64,000 nucleotides of DNA from the NCBI GenBank assembly GCA_031308135.1, contig JAHLJT010000631.1, positions 37,533,890-37,597,889 on the forward strand, given 5' to 3'. Source of the DNA: Acheta domesticus. Taxonomy: Eukaryota > Arthropoda > Insecta > Orthoptera > Gryllidae. Both the position numbers and the translations under genes were made by a program. Below, piece after piece: positions 46,741-55,989 of the stretch. Below the pieces are notes generated by a model. The model saw only the letters and a list, made by a program, of their open reading frames with translations, was not told where the DNA came from and searched no databases. The stretch's first letter is position 1. Each line of letters starts with the position of its first letter.

Positions 46741-47622
46741 CAGACCTGTCCAAAACCGTGCTCCGGTGCAATTTTGCTCCGCCCGTGTCCCACGCAGCGC
46801 GCCGGCGCAAGTTAGTCACCGAGGGAGTGGAGCATTCCTTCAGTCCGTGCGATAAGAGAACTGACAACCTGCTGCTGGCTAGCTGTTGCGCTTTATCTCA
46901 ATGGCGACATTGAATAGTATTGACATTTTGTTTCATAGTGGTTCTATAGGACTTATATTCTGACCATCAATCTAAAAGACAGAAAGATTTCAAACGGCAA
47001 ACTCTTTGAAGTATTATGAATATTTTCCACAACATGATTTCTCAAAACTACATATGAAAGCAGCCAAAGTAATTTCTATGTTTGGGTCCACGTATGTATA
47101 TGAGAGCTTCTTTTCATAAGCAGTTAACAAAATCGAAGTTTCGAGGGTGTTTGAGTGACGAGAGACTTCGCAATTCCTTGCGTTTGATGGCGACAAGGAA
47201 TTTTGTGACCCACAGCGAACGAATTGTAAACAAAAAATCCACAATTGAAATTGTTACAATGAAATTCCTTTTATTTGTTTTAACTGAACGTACTTATCCA
47301 GGATATTTCGTTTTGCTCTTTAATTATGTTTCAAACAAGAAAATAGAAAGGAAACTTACTCATTGGAATAAAACTAAATCAAATCCCATTTGATTTTACA
47401 TGAACTAGGCCCGAATTAAAACATTGTCGTGTTTGATCTATACGAAACGAGCTAGTGTGGCCGCTCCGCCAGAAAAGTTTTACGGTAGGGCTGAGTAATT
47501 GGCAGCAGGGGACTCCCGTTGGGCGGGGCGTAAAACAACCGGACCGAAGCGCGCTTCGTCATCTGTCGAAGCGAACTTGGTGCTCCGGAGCATGAGCGGA
47601 GCAGAAAGCATGGACAGGCCTG
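46741..47622 (+). mobile_element. hAT element, 882 bp, internally deleted
   Basis: Ends CAGACCTGTCCA and TGGACAGGCCTG with further subterminal similarity (TGCTCCG motifs). 8-bp flanks are CCATAAGA (46733-46740) and CCAAAAGA (47623-47630), a duplication with one change. The uninterrupted left arm of the 10.4-kb element gives the empty site. It retains the end of a transposase gene. Confidence 0.88.
47044..47255 (+). pseudogene. hAT transposase C-terminal remnant
   Basis: One frame reads AKVISMFGSTYVYESFFS, matching the FGSTY.CE..FS motif of the hAT dimerisation region (GTF2IRD2-like transposases). A one-frame shift then gives KSKFRGCLSDERLRNSLRLM and ERIVNKK, the usual next part (K.K.R..L.de.L...lR.a). 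The catalytic part is missing and the frame is broken. The context is hAT ends with an 8-bp duplication, which supports the call. Confidence 0.8.
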
Positions 47623-48841
47623 CCAAAAGATGACCTTCCTGGCATTTACGTATTTAGGGAACATTTGTAACAACTCATGTTTCCATGATTTTGACTCGCA
47701 AAGCAATCGACTTGCGTTCTGCAGGTAGTTTCAAATACCATTCTGGTGTCGGGGTCGCATGAGAAAAGAGTGTCGCTCAATGCACGTTGCATTTGGAAAA
47801 CGGCTTGAAGGGTAGATTTGTGAGAGAACTGCCATTGACTTCCAAAGAAATGGGAGTTGTCATGACATGCTAATTTCTTAGAAACAATTACATATCTCGA
47901 AAACGAAAGGCGGTAGCGCCGATTGGATTGCGGAATTTTGCATCTCATTTAAAGGCAGTTTAGAAAAGATAATAAAATAATTTCGCAAAATTTGTAAATT
48001 TATAAACAATTTCCAAATTTTGCAGTACTGAAGAGGAAAGGGGTCCCATATATTCCAGAACCGAAAACTGCGAATTAAGCATTTTTCAACAATTAACAAT
48101 TTTATAAACAATTCCGAAACGTGCGCTATACGGAGGAAGGGTCCTCAAATTGTCTTTGAGGTGAATATTGCAAAATAACAATTTTGACAAGCGATGCAAA
48201 ATTATTACTGAATACCTAGTTTAATTGTTGCAAAAACCTTAAATTTCGTAAACACTGGTATTTGAACACTATTTACTTCGCCAAAACTTCCCACTCTAAA
48301 TTACTTTTCCGATCCTGGAGCCGCCTTCGCACACTCATTTCTTCGTCTCGGATCCGTAATATTCGTTCACCCACTGAAGTTGTTTTGCGTTAAAAGAGGG
48401 GATATTCAATTGATTTTTTTGCAGGTAAATCAGAATTTAAAATTTCCAAATTTCCTTTTCAAATCCACTAATTCTATTGCATGTGCTGAACTTTTTATGT
48501 CGTATTGTATTATATTATCTTTATTGATATATTTCTTGTAGACGATCGAATGGCTTGCATCACGACGCGATGGAGACTATCCCCGCTCCCCTGTGCCTTC
48601 TACGCCAATACTCTCAATCATTCGGATAAACACGCGTATCATAGACAACGTTCAAATTAGATGATTGCGGGAAATCTAGCCTATCAGCTTCTCACTCGTT
48701 GGCAGTTGGTTCCGAATGTTCTTTTGTAACAGTTAACTATGAAAGAACCAGATGGCGTTATCGTCCGTACAGTGTGCCAGAATGCGCGGAAAGACAGGCA
48801 CTTCTGAATTTGGCCGTTACCCATTTTATGTGTTGGCAACT

Positions 48842-51040
48842 GTACAATTCCCAAATATTTACAGCATTTAGTTCTCGGAATATCCTGATTTCCTAATTTA
48901 TATTTCACGTCGTCTGTCTTTCTAAAACGCGCGAATCTGATAAACTTGCACTTACAGGGATTTAATGTCATTTCATTTGAGGTTGCCCATGCTTCTAGCT
49001 TATCTAAATCAGCCTGCAATATATCTGTATCAATTGTGTTATTAATTTCCCGATAAATTATACAATCATCTGCAAAAAGACGTATTTTTGATTCAATTCC
49101 CTGCCAAATATCATTAACATACGCTATAAATAACGATGGACCTAGCACACTTCCCTGTGGCACTCCGGACGTTACTTCTGCCCTCGATGAGAAATTTGTT
49201 CCAATTCGCACCCGTTGAGTACGCGAGCTGAGAAATTCTCGAATCCATAGGGCAATTCTTCTGTCTATGTTAAGCTTACTATTTTTTGTATTAATTTATC
49301 ATGGGGAACGAGGTCGAACGCTTTGGTGAAATCTATGATAATTGCATGAACAATGGAACCTTTATCGAGAGAATCAGCAATGTCCTGACTGACTGTGACT
49401 ACCTGACTCTCACACGAATATCTTTTTCTAAAACCGTGTTGGCCTTCGTAAATTATATTATTCTTATCCCAAATTCCGCGTAAGTATTCTGCCACCAAAT
49501 GTTCCATTTGCTTACATACTACAGACGTTAGACTTACTGGGCGATAATTTTCGACGTTTTGACGCGAGCCTCCTTTGAAAATTGGGACCACTATGGCATC
49601 TTTCCAATCCCGAGGAATACATGAATTGTTCATTGATATCTCGAAAAGCTGTAATAGGTATGATACCATAGCTTCTCCTCCTAATTTGAGAATTTACCCC
49701 GAAATTCCGTCCGGCCCTGTTGATTTATTATTACCTATTTTGGCAATTCTTTTCCTAAGTGCGCTCGGATTTAGTACAAAATGTTCTCCTTCGCATTCGT
49801 TTACGACGATCTTCCTTTTACCTGTATACACTGACGCGAAAAATTGATTAAATATATTTACTTTTTGTTTTTCGTCTACCACCAAGTTATTACTACCGTT
49901 TCTTAACGACGGGATTTCTTCGCGATTTCCCTTACGCCTACGTACGTATTTAAAATAGTTGCTCCAACTTTTATTTTCATCAGTAAGGATCGTTTCCAAA
50001 TATCCTTCCTGTGCTAATACTTTCGCCTCCAATAGTTCTCTCGTTAGTTTCTTAGATTTCTCATAATGTTGGTCACTGATTTTTCTTTTCCCATATGCCC
50101 GCCTTGCTTTGCTTTTTAACGTTCGTATCCGATTATTATAATATTCTGGATCGGGATTTCTTGTTACGATTTTAAACGGTACATAGAGATCTATACACGT
50201 ATCAATGATTTTCTTAAAATTATTCCAAACCTCCTCTACAGAACTACCAATTCCCGCCCATGTGGAGTAATTATCGACTAAATACTTTTGTAAATTGGCC
50301 ACGTCAGCCTTACGGTACAAGTAAATTTTCTTACGCTCAGTTCTGTGCGGTGTGCAGTTCCCTTTCACTTTTAGACACACAGCCGAGTGGTCGCTTATAC
50401 CTGGAACTACCTCGCAACTAGTAACGGAACCCTCCGGACGCGTTAAAAATATATCTAAAACGGCATTTTCTCTCGTTGGCTGCTTTACTACCTGCACTAG
50501 GTTATTAGTCCAAACTAGTTCGTTTACCATCGTCTGCGCCCCTCACCCCTCCGTCACTTCACCTTCCCACTGAATTTGGGGTAAATTTAGATCTCCGCCG
50601 ATAATTAACTGTCTGTTCTCTCTGATACCAACGCGCGTTCTTTCTACAAGTTTCTGCAAGATGCTCATATTTTCCCCTGGAGGTCGATACATTCCTATTA
50701 TTTCCCATATATCTCGATCGTTTTTACCATGAACTTCAACTGCAATCATTTCACACTCTAGATCCGACCACAATTCTACGGATTTAAAGCAATTTTTTAC
50801 ACAAATAAACACGCCCCCTCCGCGACTTCCCCGATCTCTTCTAAACACTACGTAGTCTCCCCTAAATATCTCCGCATTTGAGATGTCCACGCTAAGCCAT
50901 GATTCCGTTCCTATAACAATATCGGCATCGTATATTTCCACCAGATTCCAAAGGTTTAAACTTTTATTTACAATACTCCTACAGTTTACCTGCAGCAATA
51001 CCAGAGACCTGCCCTCATCTATGTCCACCGCTTTTTCTTC
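48842..51040 (-). pseudogene. CR1-like LINE ORF2: endonuclease and reverse transcriptase (5' part of split element)
   Basis: The start Met is at 51028. Endonuclease motifs are GTESWLS, RRDRGSRGGGVFI, MYRPPGE, GGDLNLP and, later, PGISDHSAV (catalytic D and H). Then comes a linker and the RT: STGPDGISG, WKDAIVVPIFKGG, NYRPVSLTSVVCKQME, GFRKRYSCESQ, DFTKAFDLVPHDKL, SGVPQGSVLGP, the catalytic FADDC near 49088, and KCCKYLGI. The frame has in-frame stops near 50543 and 49694 and a frameshift near 49260, then is cut at 48845 by the 10.4-kb element. The rest is at 37879-38436. Combined length is about 910 codons, normal for the family. The element copies itself by target-primed reverse transcription; this copy is dead. 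Confidence 0.93.
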
Positions 51041-51185
51041 TCAGCTGCTCCCGGGATCTGCTGTGGCGGCGTGCGCGCTGACCTTCGTAAATAGGCGTCC
51101 CAGCTTTGAGGCACCCCTCCTGTTGAGGTGTAGGCCATCGCGGCTCAGATCGCCGATGATAGAAGCTATCATCCCGTTGTGATTC
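51041..51185 (-). pseudogene. CR1-like LINE ORF1, C-terminal end (5'-truncated)
   Basis: On the minus strand LSRDGLHLNRRGASKLGRLF ends at a TGA (51041-51043), 13 bp before the ORF2 Met. The 'DGlHLn..G...l' motif is the end of the SGNH-esterase-like domain of CR1/L2 ORF1 proteins, which suggests the clade. Upstream the sequence changes at about 51185 to a different LINE, so this element is 5'-truncated there. Confidence 0.6.
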
Positions 51186-51189
51186 CATA

Positions 51190-52723
51190 AAGTGTAGTGC
51201 CTTTACTTTAATAATAGGATCTATTGTATGTGCAACCGGAAGCAAAATAATCATTTAGGTCATCTAATGGAATTTCTAATGAACTGTCATTTGACTTACG
51301 TTTGCAAATTCCTAGGTTTTTCAGCGTGTTCCATACTCCCTTTGTACTGGAATTTTTTGGATCAGATTATGATAATAACGAATCGTAGCGTTTCTGACTT
51401 GTTGTTTTACATAATTTTTAAGTTTTTTGTACTCTTTTTCATTTTCATCGGTTTTAGTAGCTCTAAAACGACTGTATGCAGAATTTCTATCTTTCATAAG
51501 AACTTTTAATTCATTTGTAAGCCATGGAGCAGCAGGCCGCGTGACACGAGAAGTTTTCCAAGGAGCGTGCTTGTTAAAAATGCCCGTTATGATACCATTA
51601 AACACATTTACTTTAGAGTCTAATGAATATTGTTGGTAAACCTCGTGCCAAGGTGCCCGCTCACTGTCGACTTGAAATGCTGTAAGATCAAGATTTTTGT
51701 AATCACGATAATGGATTGTCTTATTTTTGTATTTAGTGCACTTAGCCGAGTATACAACAAAGAGTAAGTCATGGTTTGAAATACCCGGAACATACCATAC
51801 TGACCATAGAGTAATACTTTAGAAATATCTGAGACAATCAAGTGATCAATTTTTTTTAAAATAAAATTCTGGCCCTCAAGAAAATGTGCGCAGATAAATT
51901 TCTTTCCCCACACGTCATATACAGTTTTTACTGTTTTTTGACTAAATAAATAAATAAAAAAATAAAATCCACGATTCCATTTTAGATGAGCTATGAGTAG
52001 GATTGAATTTCAATATTTGAAGATTATATGAATTGAAGGTATGAATAAAATTAGTGGCAGATTTTGTGATAGGATTTCTTAAGTCACAATTAAAATCCCC
52101 CATTATAATATCTTGATACTTATCTGTGAGTTCTGAAAGTGATTCCTCTAATTCTAACAACATTCCCGTATTTAGAGGCCAATAGACAACCCCGACAAGT
52201 AAATGTTTTGTGCCAATCATCATATCAACAAACATATATTCCAGGCTCGGTGAGTTTGTAGTAGATGTTTTGATTAATTTGCAAATGATATCATCACGAA
52301 CAAACATAGCAACACCCCCATCGGATTTCTCTTTAAAATTAACTTTTATTATATTCCTGTCATTTCATAGGAGTTTATATTTAGGTATCGATATAATATC
52401 AGAGGATGCGTTAGATTTCAACCACGTTTCACTAATTAATAATACATGTGCGCTAGCTTCAGAAAGAACATGAACAATTTCTGAGTGATGTCTCTTTAAA
52501 GATTGGGCAGAATGTGAAAGGCAGACAAGCCACGAGGAAATTCCGAAATGGACGCGTTGAGACCTGAGAGTGTAGCAGGGCTATGACGGGTAGGTAAAGA
52601 GATTAACGCCGGCCTGGGGCCAATGCCACGGGCAGGAATGTCAAGGGGCGCGGTTTCCGGCAAGACTTCGTCATCTACAGGTTGCCAAAGTTCTGACATT
52701 GTATTTGAAAGCGTGTACTTCAC
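51190..52723 (-). pseudogene. Second LINE (Jockey-superfamily type), endonuclease region of ORF2
   Basis: A different LINE on the minus strand. SLKRHHSEIVHVLSE leads into LLISETWLKS, GGVAMFVRDDI, LLVGVVYWP and IMGDFNCDL (endonuclease motifs), then IDHLIVSDIS, a HAPWKTSRVTRPAAPWLTNE linker, and KEYKKLKNYVKQQVRNA before the RT would begin. A stop lies near 52370, frameshifts near 52500, 51350 and 51210, and a 91-bp retroelement tail is inserted at 51868. The 3' part, including the RT, is absent, apparently replaced by the CR1-like element. Confidence 0.85.
51868..51958 (+). mobile_element. Short retroelement tail inserted in LINE with target duplication
   Basis: 'ttctttccccacacgtcata', then 'tacagtttttactg' and a (TAAA)n tail. 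It interrupts the endonuclease frame of the second LINE. AAAATAAAAT flanks both sides (51858-51867 and 51959-51968). It shares its pre-tail sequence with 37735 and 3983. Confidence 0.65.
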
Positions 52724-52813
52724 AGGAGAAAGAAATTAAAAATAATATTTTAAAAGTAAAAAATTAAATAATAATAATAAATTAAACGTAAGAGACAATT
52801 TTAAAAACAAATT

Positions 52814-53257
52814 TTAAGATCGAGCGCCATTTGCAGGTAGCGAGTCAACTTCACACATTCTGGTGATGCGTCTTTTCCCTTGTGCGGTATTTACAAATAT
52901 TGCACCATCAAGAGACCATACATTTTTCAGATGAAACTTTGCTATACATTTTCTTAGTATTTCTAACCTACGTGCTGTTAAATCTTCCCTGATTACTTTT
53001 CCACTACCTACAAGTTTTCTTTTATTTCGAAATACTTCAGACCTTTTCCTATAGGAAACGAATTTTACTATAATAGGGCGACACTTGCCATCAGCCCCAG
53101 GACCTACTCTATGGCTCCTATCAATGTCTTCCAAAGTAATATTTACACCAATATCCCTAGCCACCTGTATAACTTTAGAGTCAGTGTTTTCATTATTGGA
53201 CTCACTGATGCCGAAGAAGCGGAGGGAATTTCTCCGGTACTGCTTTAGGTGGAGCAC
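52814..53257 (-). pseudogene. Second LINE, ORF1 protein (RNA-binding), 3' part
   Basis: Encodes RRNSLRFFGISESNNENTDS, DIDRSHRVGP, CRPIIVKFVSYRKRSEVF and GKVIREDLTARRLEIL. These match the RRM-like ORF1 proteins ('sHRvG...rpiivrF.s...r..v', 'edLt..r') of insect LINEs, which bind element RNA. The frame is open for 147 codons, and the upstream coiled-coil part is not seen because the sequence changes near 53270. It lies directly before the ORF2 of the same element. Confidence 0.75.
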
Positions 53258-53329
53258 AGAGCTCTGAAGCCTGGAGATTAATTAAATCTATAAAACTAAT
53301 GAAAAAAACAATATCGCATTATCAAACAT

Positions 53330-53760
53330 CAGCATCAATAAATGGAAAGAATATTTGGAAGACTGCTTCTAGAAAACAGGAACTTCCAGTCAAACAAGGA
53401 AGTGAAATTTGAGCAAATGTAGATCTGACAATTGAAGATTTAGAAAAAGCGCTTAAGACCATGAAATCTAATAAGTCATCAGGACCGGGAGATATACCGG
53501 CAGAACTTCTTAAATATGATCCCTATAAACTGCACCAAATGCTCAAACACATGTTTTCAAGGTGCATGAATGGAGAAGATCGTCCTCAGGAGTGGCGAAC
53601 GTCTTACCTGACACCGATCTATAAGAAAGGATCTAGAGGAGATGAAACAAACTACAGAGGAATAGCAGTTATTGGATCTATAGGTAGACTCTACAGCAAA
53701 ATAATCCGAAATAAAATAGAAGAAGAGATAAAAGCTATAAAGATAACAATACTAAAGAAA
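53330..53760 (+). pseudogene. Third LINE: reverse transcriptase fragment on the + strand
   Basis: A degraded 5' part (NKWKEYLEDCF-like, then LTIEDLEKALKTMKSNKSSG) leads into PGDIPAELLKY, EWRTSYLTPIYKKGSRGDET, NYRGIAVIGSIGRLYSKIIR and NKIEEEI. These are the RT fingers motifs of an endonuclease/RT LINE unlike the two neighbours (RTE/I-like wording 'GI.VI.sIGRLyski'). The catalytic YxDD region is absent. Stops occur before 53461. A different LINE on the opposite strand begins at about 53830. Confidence 0.75.
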
Positions 53761-53829
53761 TGCATAGGAACACAAAGAAATGTGAAGGAGAGGGGTGTCT
53801 TTATTCTTTTGGTTGGCACCTGTATATTA

Positions 53830-54515
53830 TAGTTTATATTTAATAATTTTTGCTAATTTATTAATTTTTGTTTTAGTATCACGTCTTCTAATGTTCTACC
53901 AAATTCGTCTAAGATTTCTTTTCGATTTTATTAAATTCAGAATTAATTATGGTATTGGTGTGTGTGGATAAGTGTACGTGTTATTAACAGTAAAGGCAGA
54001 TTGTTGTAATGCATTTTTGATAGTTGTAAATTCTGTTAATTTATTATCTAATATATGAGCGGGATATGTAAAGTTTCCTTCAACAGTTTGTTGAAACTTA
54101 ATCCAGTAAATTTTATTTATAATTGCGGAGTGTGATTGAGGAGAATTGTTGTTATTTATGATAATACGAAGTGTAAGAATTATAGGACAGTGATGTGAGT
54201 CTAAGTCTGGAAGTACATATTGTGATATTGGTATATTTATATTTTTGTCTTAATACAAATATCTAGAATATCAGGAATAATGTTGTCTTTGTATGAATAG
54301 TAGGTATGTTCATTTGGTGATATTATTTTGAAATTATTTGATTGAATAAAGGAATGTATTGTGATTCCTTGTGGTGATGTAGTATTGCACCCCCTAATGT
54401 GATTTTTGCTGTTTAAATTTCCGAATAGGAGTATTTTTGTATTAGTATTATTTAAGAATTTTTTTAAATGTTTATAAGAAATTAACGGAAATTTATATTT
54501 AGGAGGTCTATATGC

Positions 54516-54560
<45 letters not shown>

Positions 54561-54869
54561 GTTTTCAGAGTTTAGTATTATTTTTACAGCTATGGTTTCT
54601 AATTGTGGTGAATTAGGGCTGGTGATTTGATAGTGTTTGATTTTGTTGGATATAATTATTGCTACACTTCCTGAAGTTATATTGGAGGGTCTATCGTTTC
54701 TGTAAATTTTATAACCTGAAAAATAAAGTTTCTCATTTGTTGTAAGGTATGTTTCTGTGATACAGGCTAAGTGCAAAATATGCAAAAATATTTCAAAGAT
54801 GTATGATTGTCGTTTAATTCCATTTGCATTCCAGTTTAATATGTTAATATTATTTAATTTATTATTCAT
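53830..54869 (-). pseudogene. Fourth LINE (Jockey-like): endonuclease
   Basis: The minus strand starts with INILNWNANGIKRQSYIFEI, the hallmark of Jockey endonucleases. ACITETYLT, GYKIYRNDRP, a glycine-poor SGSVAIIISNKI, AYRPPKYKF and LFGNLNSKNH follow. The usual GGDFNAKH is degraded (LFGNLNSKN), so it is catalytically doubtful. An in-frame (TA)n array adds a Tyr-Ile run after SENV. Downstream, a degraded LPDLDSHHCPI segment (the SDH region) extends to about 54200 and further weak coding to about 53830, where the RT is missing. Confidence 0.8.
54518..54560. repeat. (TA)n microsatellite inside a LINE endonuclease frame
   Basis: About 21 TA units that keep the minus-strand frame open (alternating Ile-Tyr). 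The flanking endonuclease motifs stay in the same frame. Confidence 0.92.
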
Positions 54870-55079
54870 GAAGATTTTGTGATAATGTAGTTTGAATTAT
54901 GTTTTGAATTTGTGGTATTAGGGCTGAAATATTATATGTATTCAGAGTGGAAGGAGTAGTAGTGTGTGTGAAGGTGTGAGGGGAGATATTTGTGGTCGAG
55001 TTATTGGAATGTATTTAAAAGAATGATTTATTTTGTAAAGCTTATTGGAAAATTGAGCAACCTCTATAGTTAACAGTTT

Positions 55080-55400
55080 ACACAGTTAATTAACAGTATC
55101 CAAAGTAAACGCAGGTAGGAGGAGTTTCTTTGGACGTTTTGCATAAATAATAATGATGATTAGCATTAGATTTAACACAACGAGGTGTTAAAAGAAACTT
55201 TGCGTGTGAGTGACCAAATCTTTGACATCTTTTGCATTGAATGGGAATTGAACTAATCAATGTTCAACATTGATAATGGCATATAATATTTTTTTAAGTG
55301 ACAGAATACCTTGACCTGTAGGGTTATCTTGTAGATCTTCAGCATCTCGGATGCGCCATAGCTCTCAGAAATATCAATAATGCAGGGAATGCAACAATGG
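55080..55400 (-). pseudogene. Fourth LINE ORF1: gag-like zinc knuckles
   Basis: The minus strand encodes LSSIPIQCKRCQRFGHSHAK, then LTPRCVKSNANHHYYLCK. This is the pre-C2HC/zinc-knuckle pattern of Jockey ORF1 proteins (qC.rCq.fGH....C...prCvkC...h....C), in which two Cys are lost. EMLKIYKITLQVKVFCHLKK upstream is part of the same domain. It lies about 210 bp upstream of the endonuclease start, as expected. Stops interrupt the frame. Confidence 0.65.
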
Positions 55401-55489
55401 AATCGGTGCATTCCCTGTATCAATAAAGAAGTGATAATCAATAAAGAAGTGAATGCAACAATAGTGCTCGCGATTTTCTATGAATTACG

Positions 55490-55926
55490 TCTCATTGTTG
55501 TGACTTGATACAGCTGTATGCAAAAGAGTTATAATTGCCAAATTTATGTTGATATTTGCATGAAAATATTTAGTTTTTTTGCAAAAAATGCTGTACCATT
55601 TGTTCTGAATAGAGTATTTTTTGCATGGTTTTAGAATACTCTTCTCTTATCATGGCCCTATGAAATGGATTTCTATATTGTCCGGGGTATCAGGCTTCTT
55701 TTTCCAATTCACGTTTACATAACTTTTGTATTAATTTTTTATGCAGTTGTAGAATTCACATAGATTTGACAACACGATGGAAACAGTGAGTTGTTCGCTT
55801 CTCGGTTGAAATGGACGTTTTCAATGAATTGCTAAAATGTTAGTAGCGCAGAAAGTGCAATATGTCAATAGTAAGTAGCTGTTTCCAATAACGCGGGAAA
55901 GCATGTGCTGTTGTAGCACCATTAGT
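55490..55926 (+). repeat. Helentron-type repeat (+ strand), 3' part
   Basis: Ends with AACGCGGGAAAGCATGTGCT and the hairpin GTGCTGTTGTAGCAC, then CATTAG followed by T at about 55926. The interior ('gcatgaaaatatttagtttt', 'gctgtaccatttgttctgaa', 'tatcaggcttctttttccaa', 'gaaacagtgagttgttcgct') mirrors 17280-17594 and 62950-63312. The start is not defined. Confidence 0.65.
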
Positions 55927-55954
55927 TTAAAAAAGTACGTGTCTTATTTGAAAT

Positions 55955-55978
55955 TATATATATATATATATATATAAT
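55955..55978. repeat. (TA)n microsatellite
   Basis: About 11 TA units between a Helentron 3' end and the first TG...CA element. Confidence 0.9.
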
Positions 55979-55989
55979 ATTGTGTATAT

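Larger units (their letters stand above)
38437..48841. mobile_element. 10.4-kb element with ~1.4-kb terminal inverted repeats, unclassified
   Basis: Ends AGTTG(T/C)C(G/A)ACACAT are exact mirror ends. It is flanked by GTAC on both sides (38433-38436 and 48842-48845). Both flanks are the two halves of one LINE reading frame, so the insertion boundaries are certain to within a base or two. The arms are about 1.4 kb and nearly identical. The interior (39851-46548) has no large ORF and holds a foldback element, Helentron-type copies and a Jockey-like remnant. Long arms plus a 4-bp duplication do not match a superfamily I can name safely. Polintons start with AG and have long arms but make 6-bp duplications. 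Confidence 0.85.
46549..48841 (-). repeat. Right terminal inverted repeat of the 10.4-kb element, split by a hAT
   Basis: Mirror of 38437-39850, interrupted between 46741 and 47622. With the insertion and one target copy removed the arm is about 1.4 kb, equal to the left arm. Visible differences from the left arm are few substitutions and single-base indels (for example an extra C near 48708). Confidence 0.9.

Noticed and set aside
38437..48841. Polinton/Maverick
   Set aside because: Long arms and AG start fit, but the duplication is 4 bp rather than 6 bp, the length is short, and no polymerase B, integrase, ATPase or capsid gene is visible.
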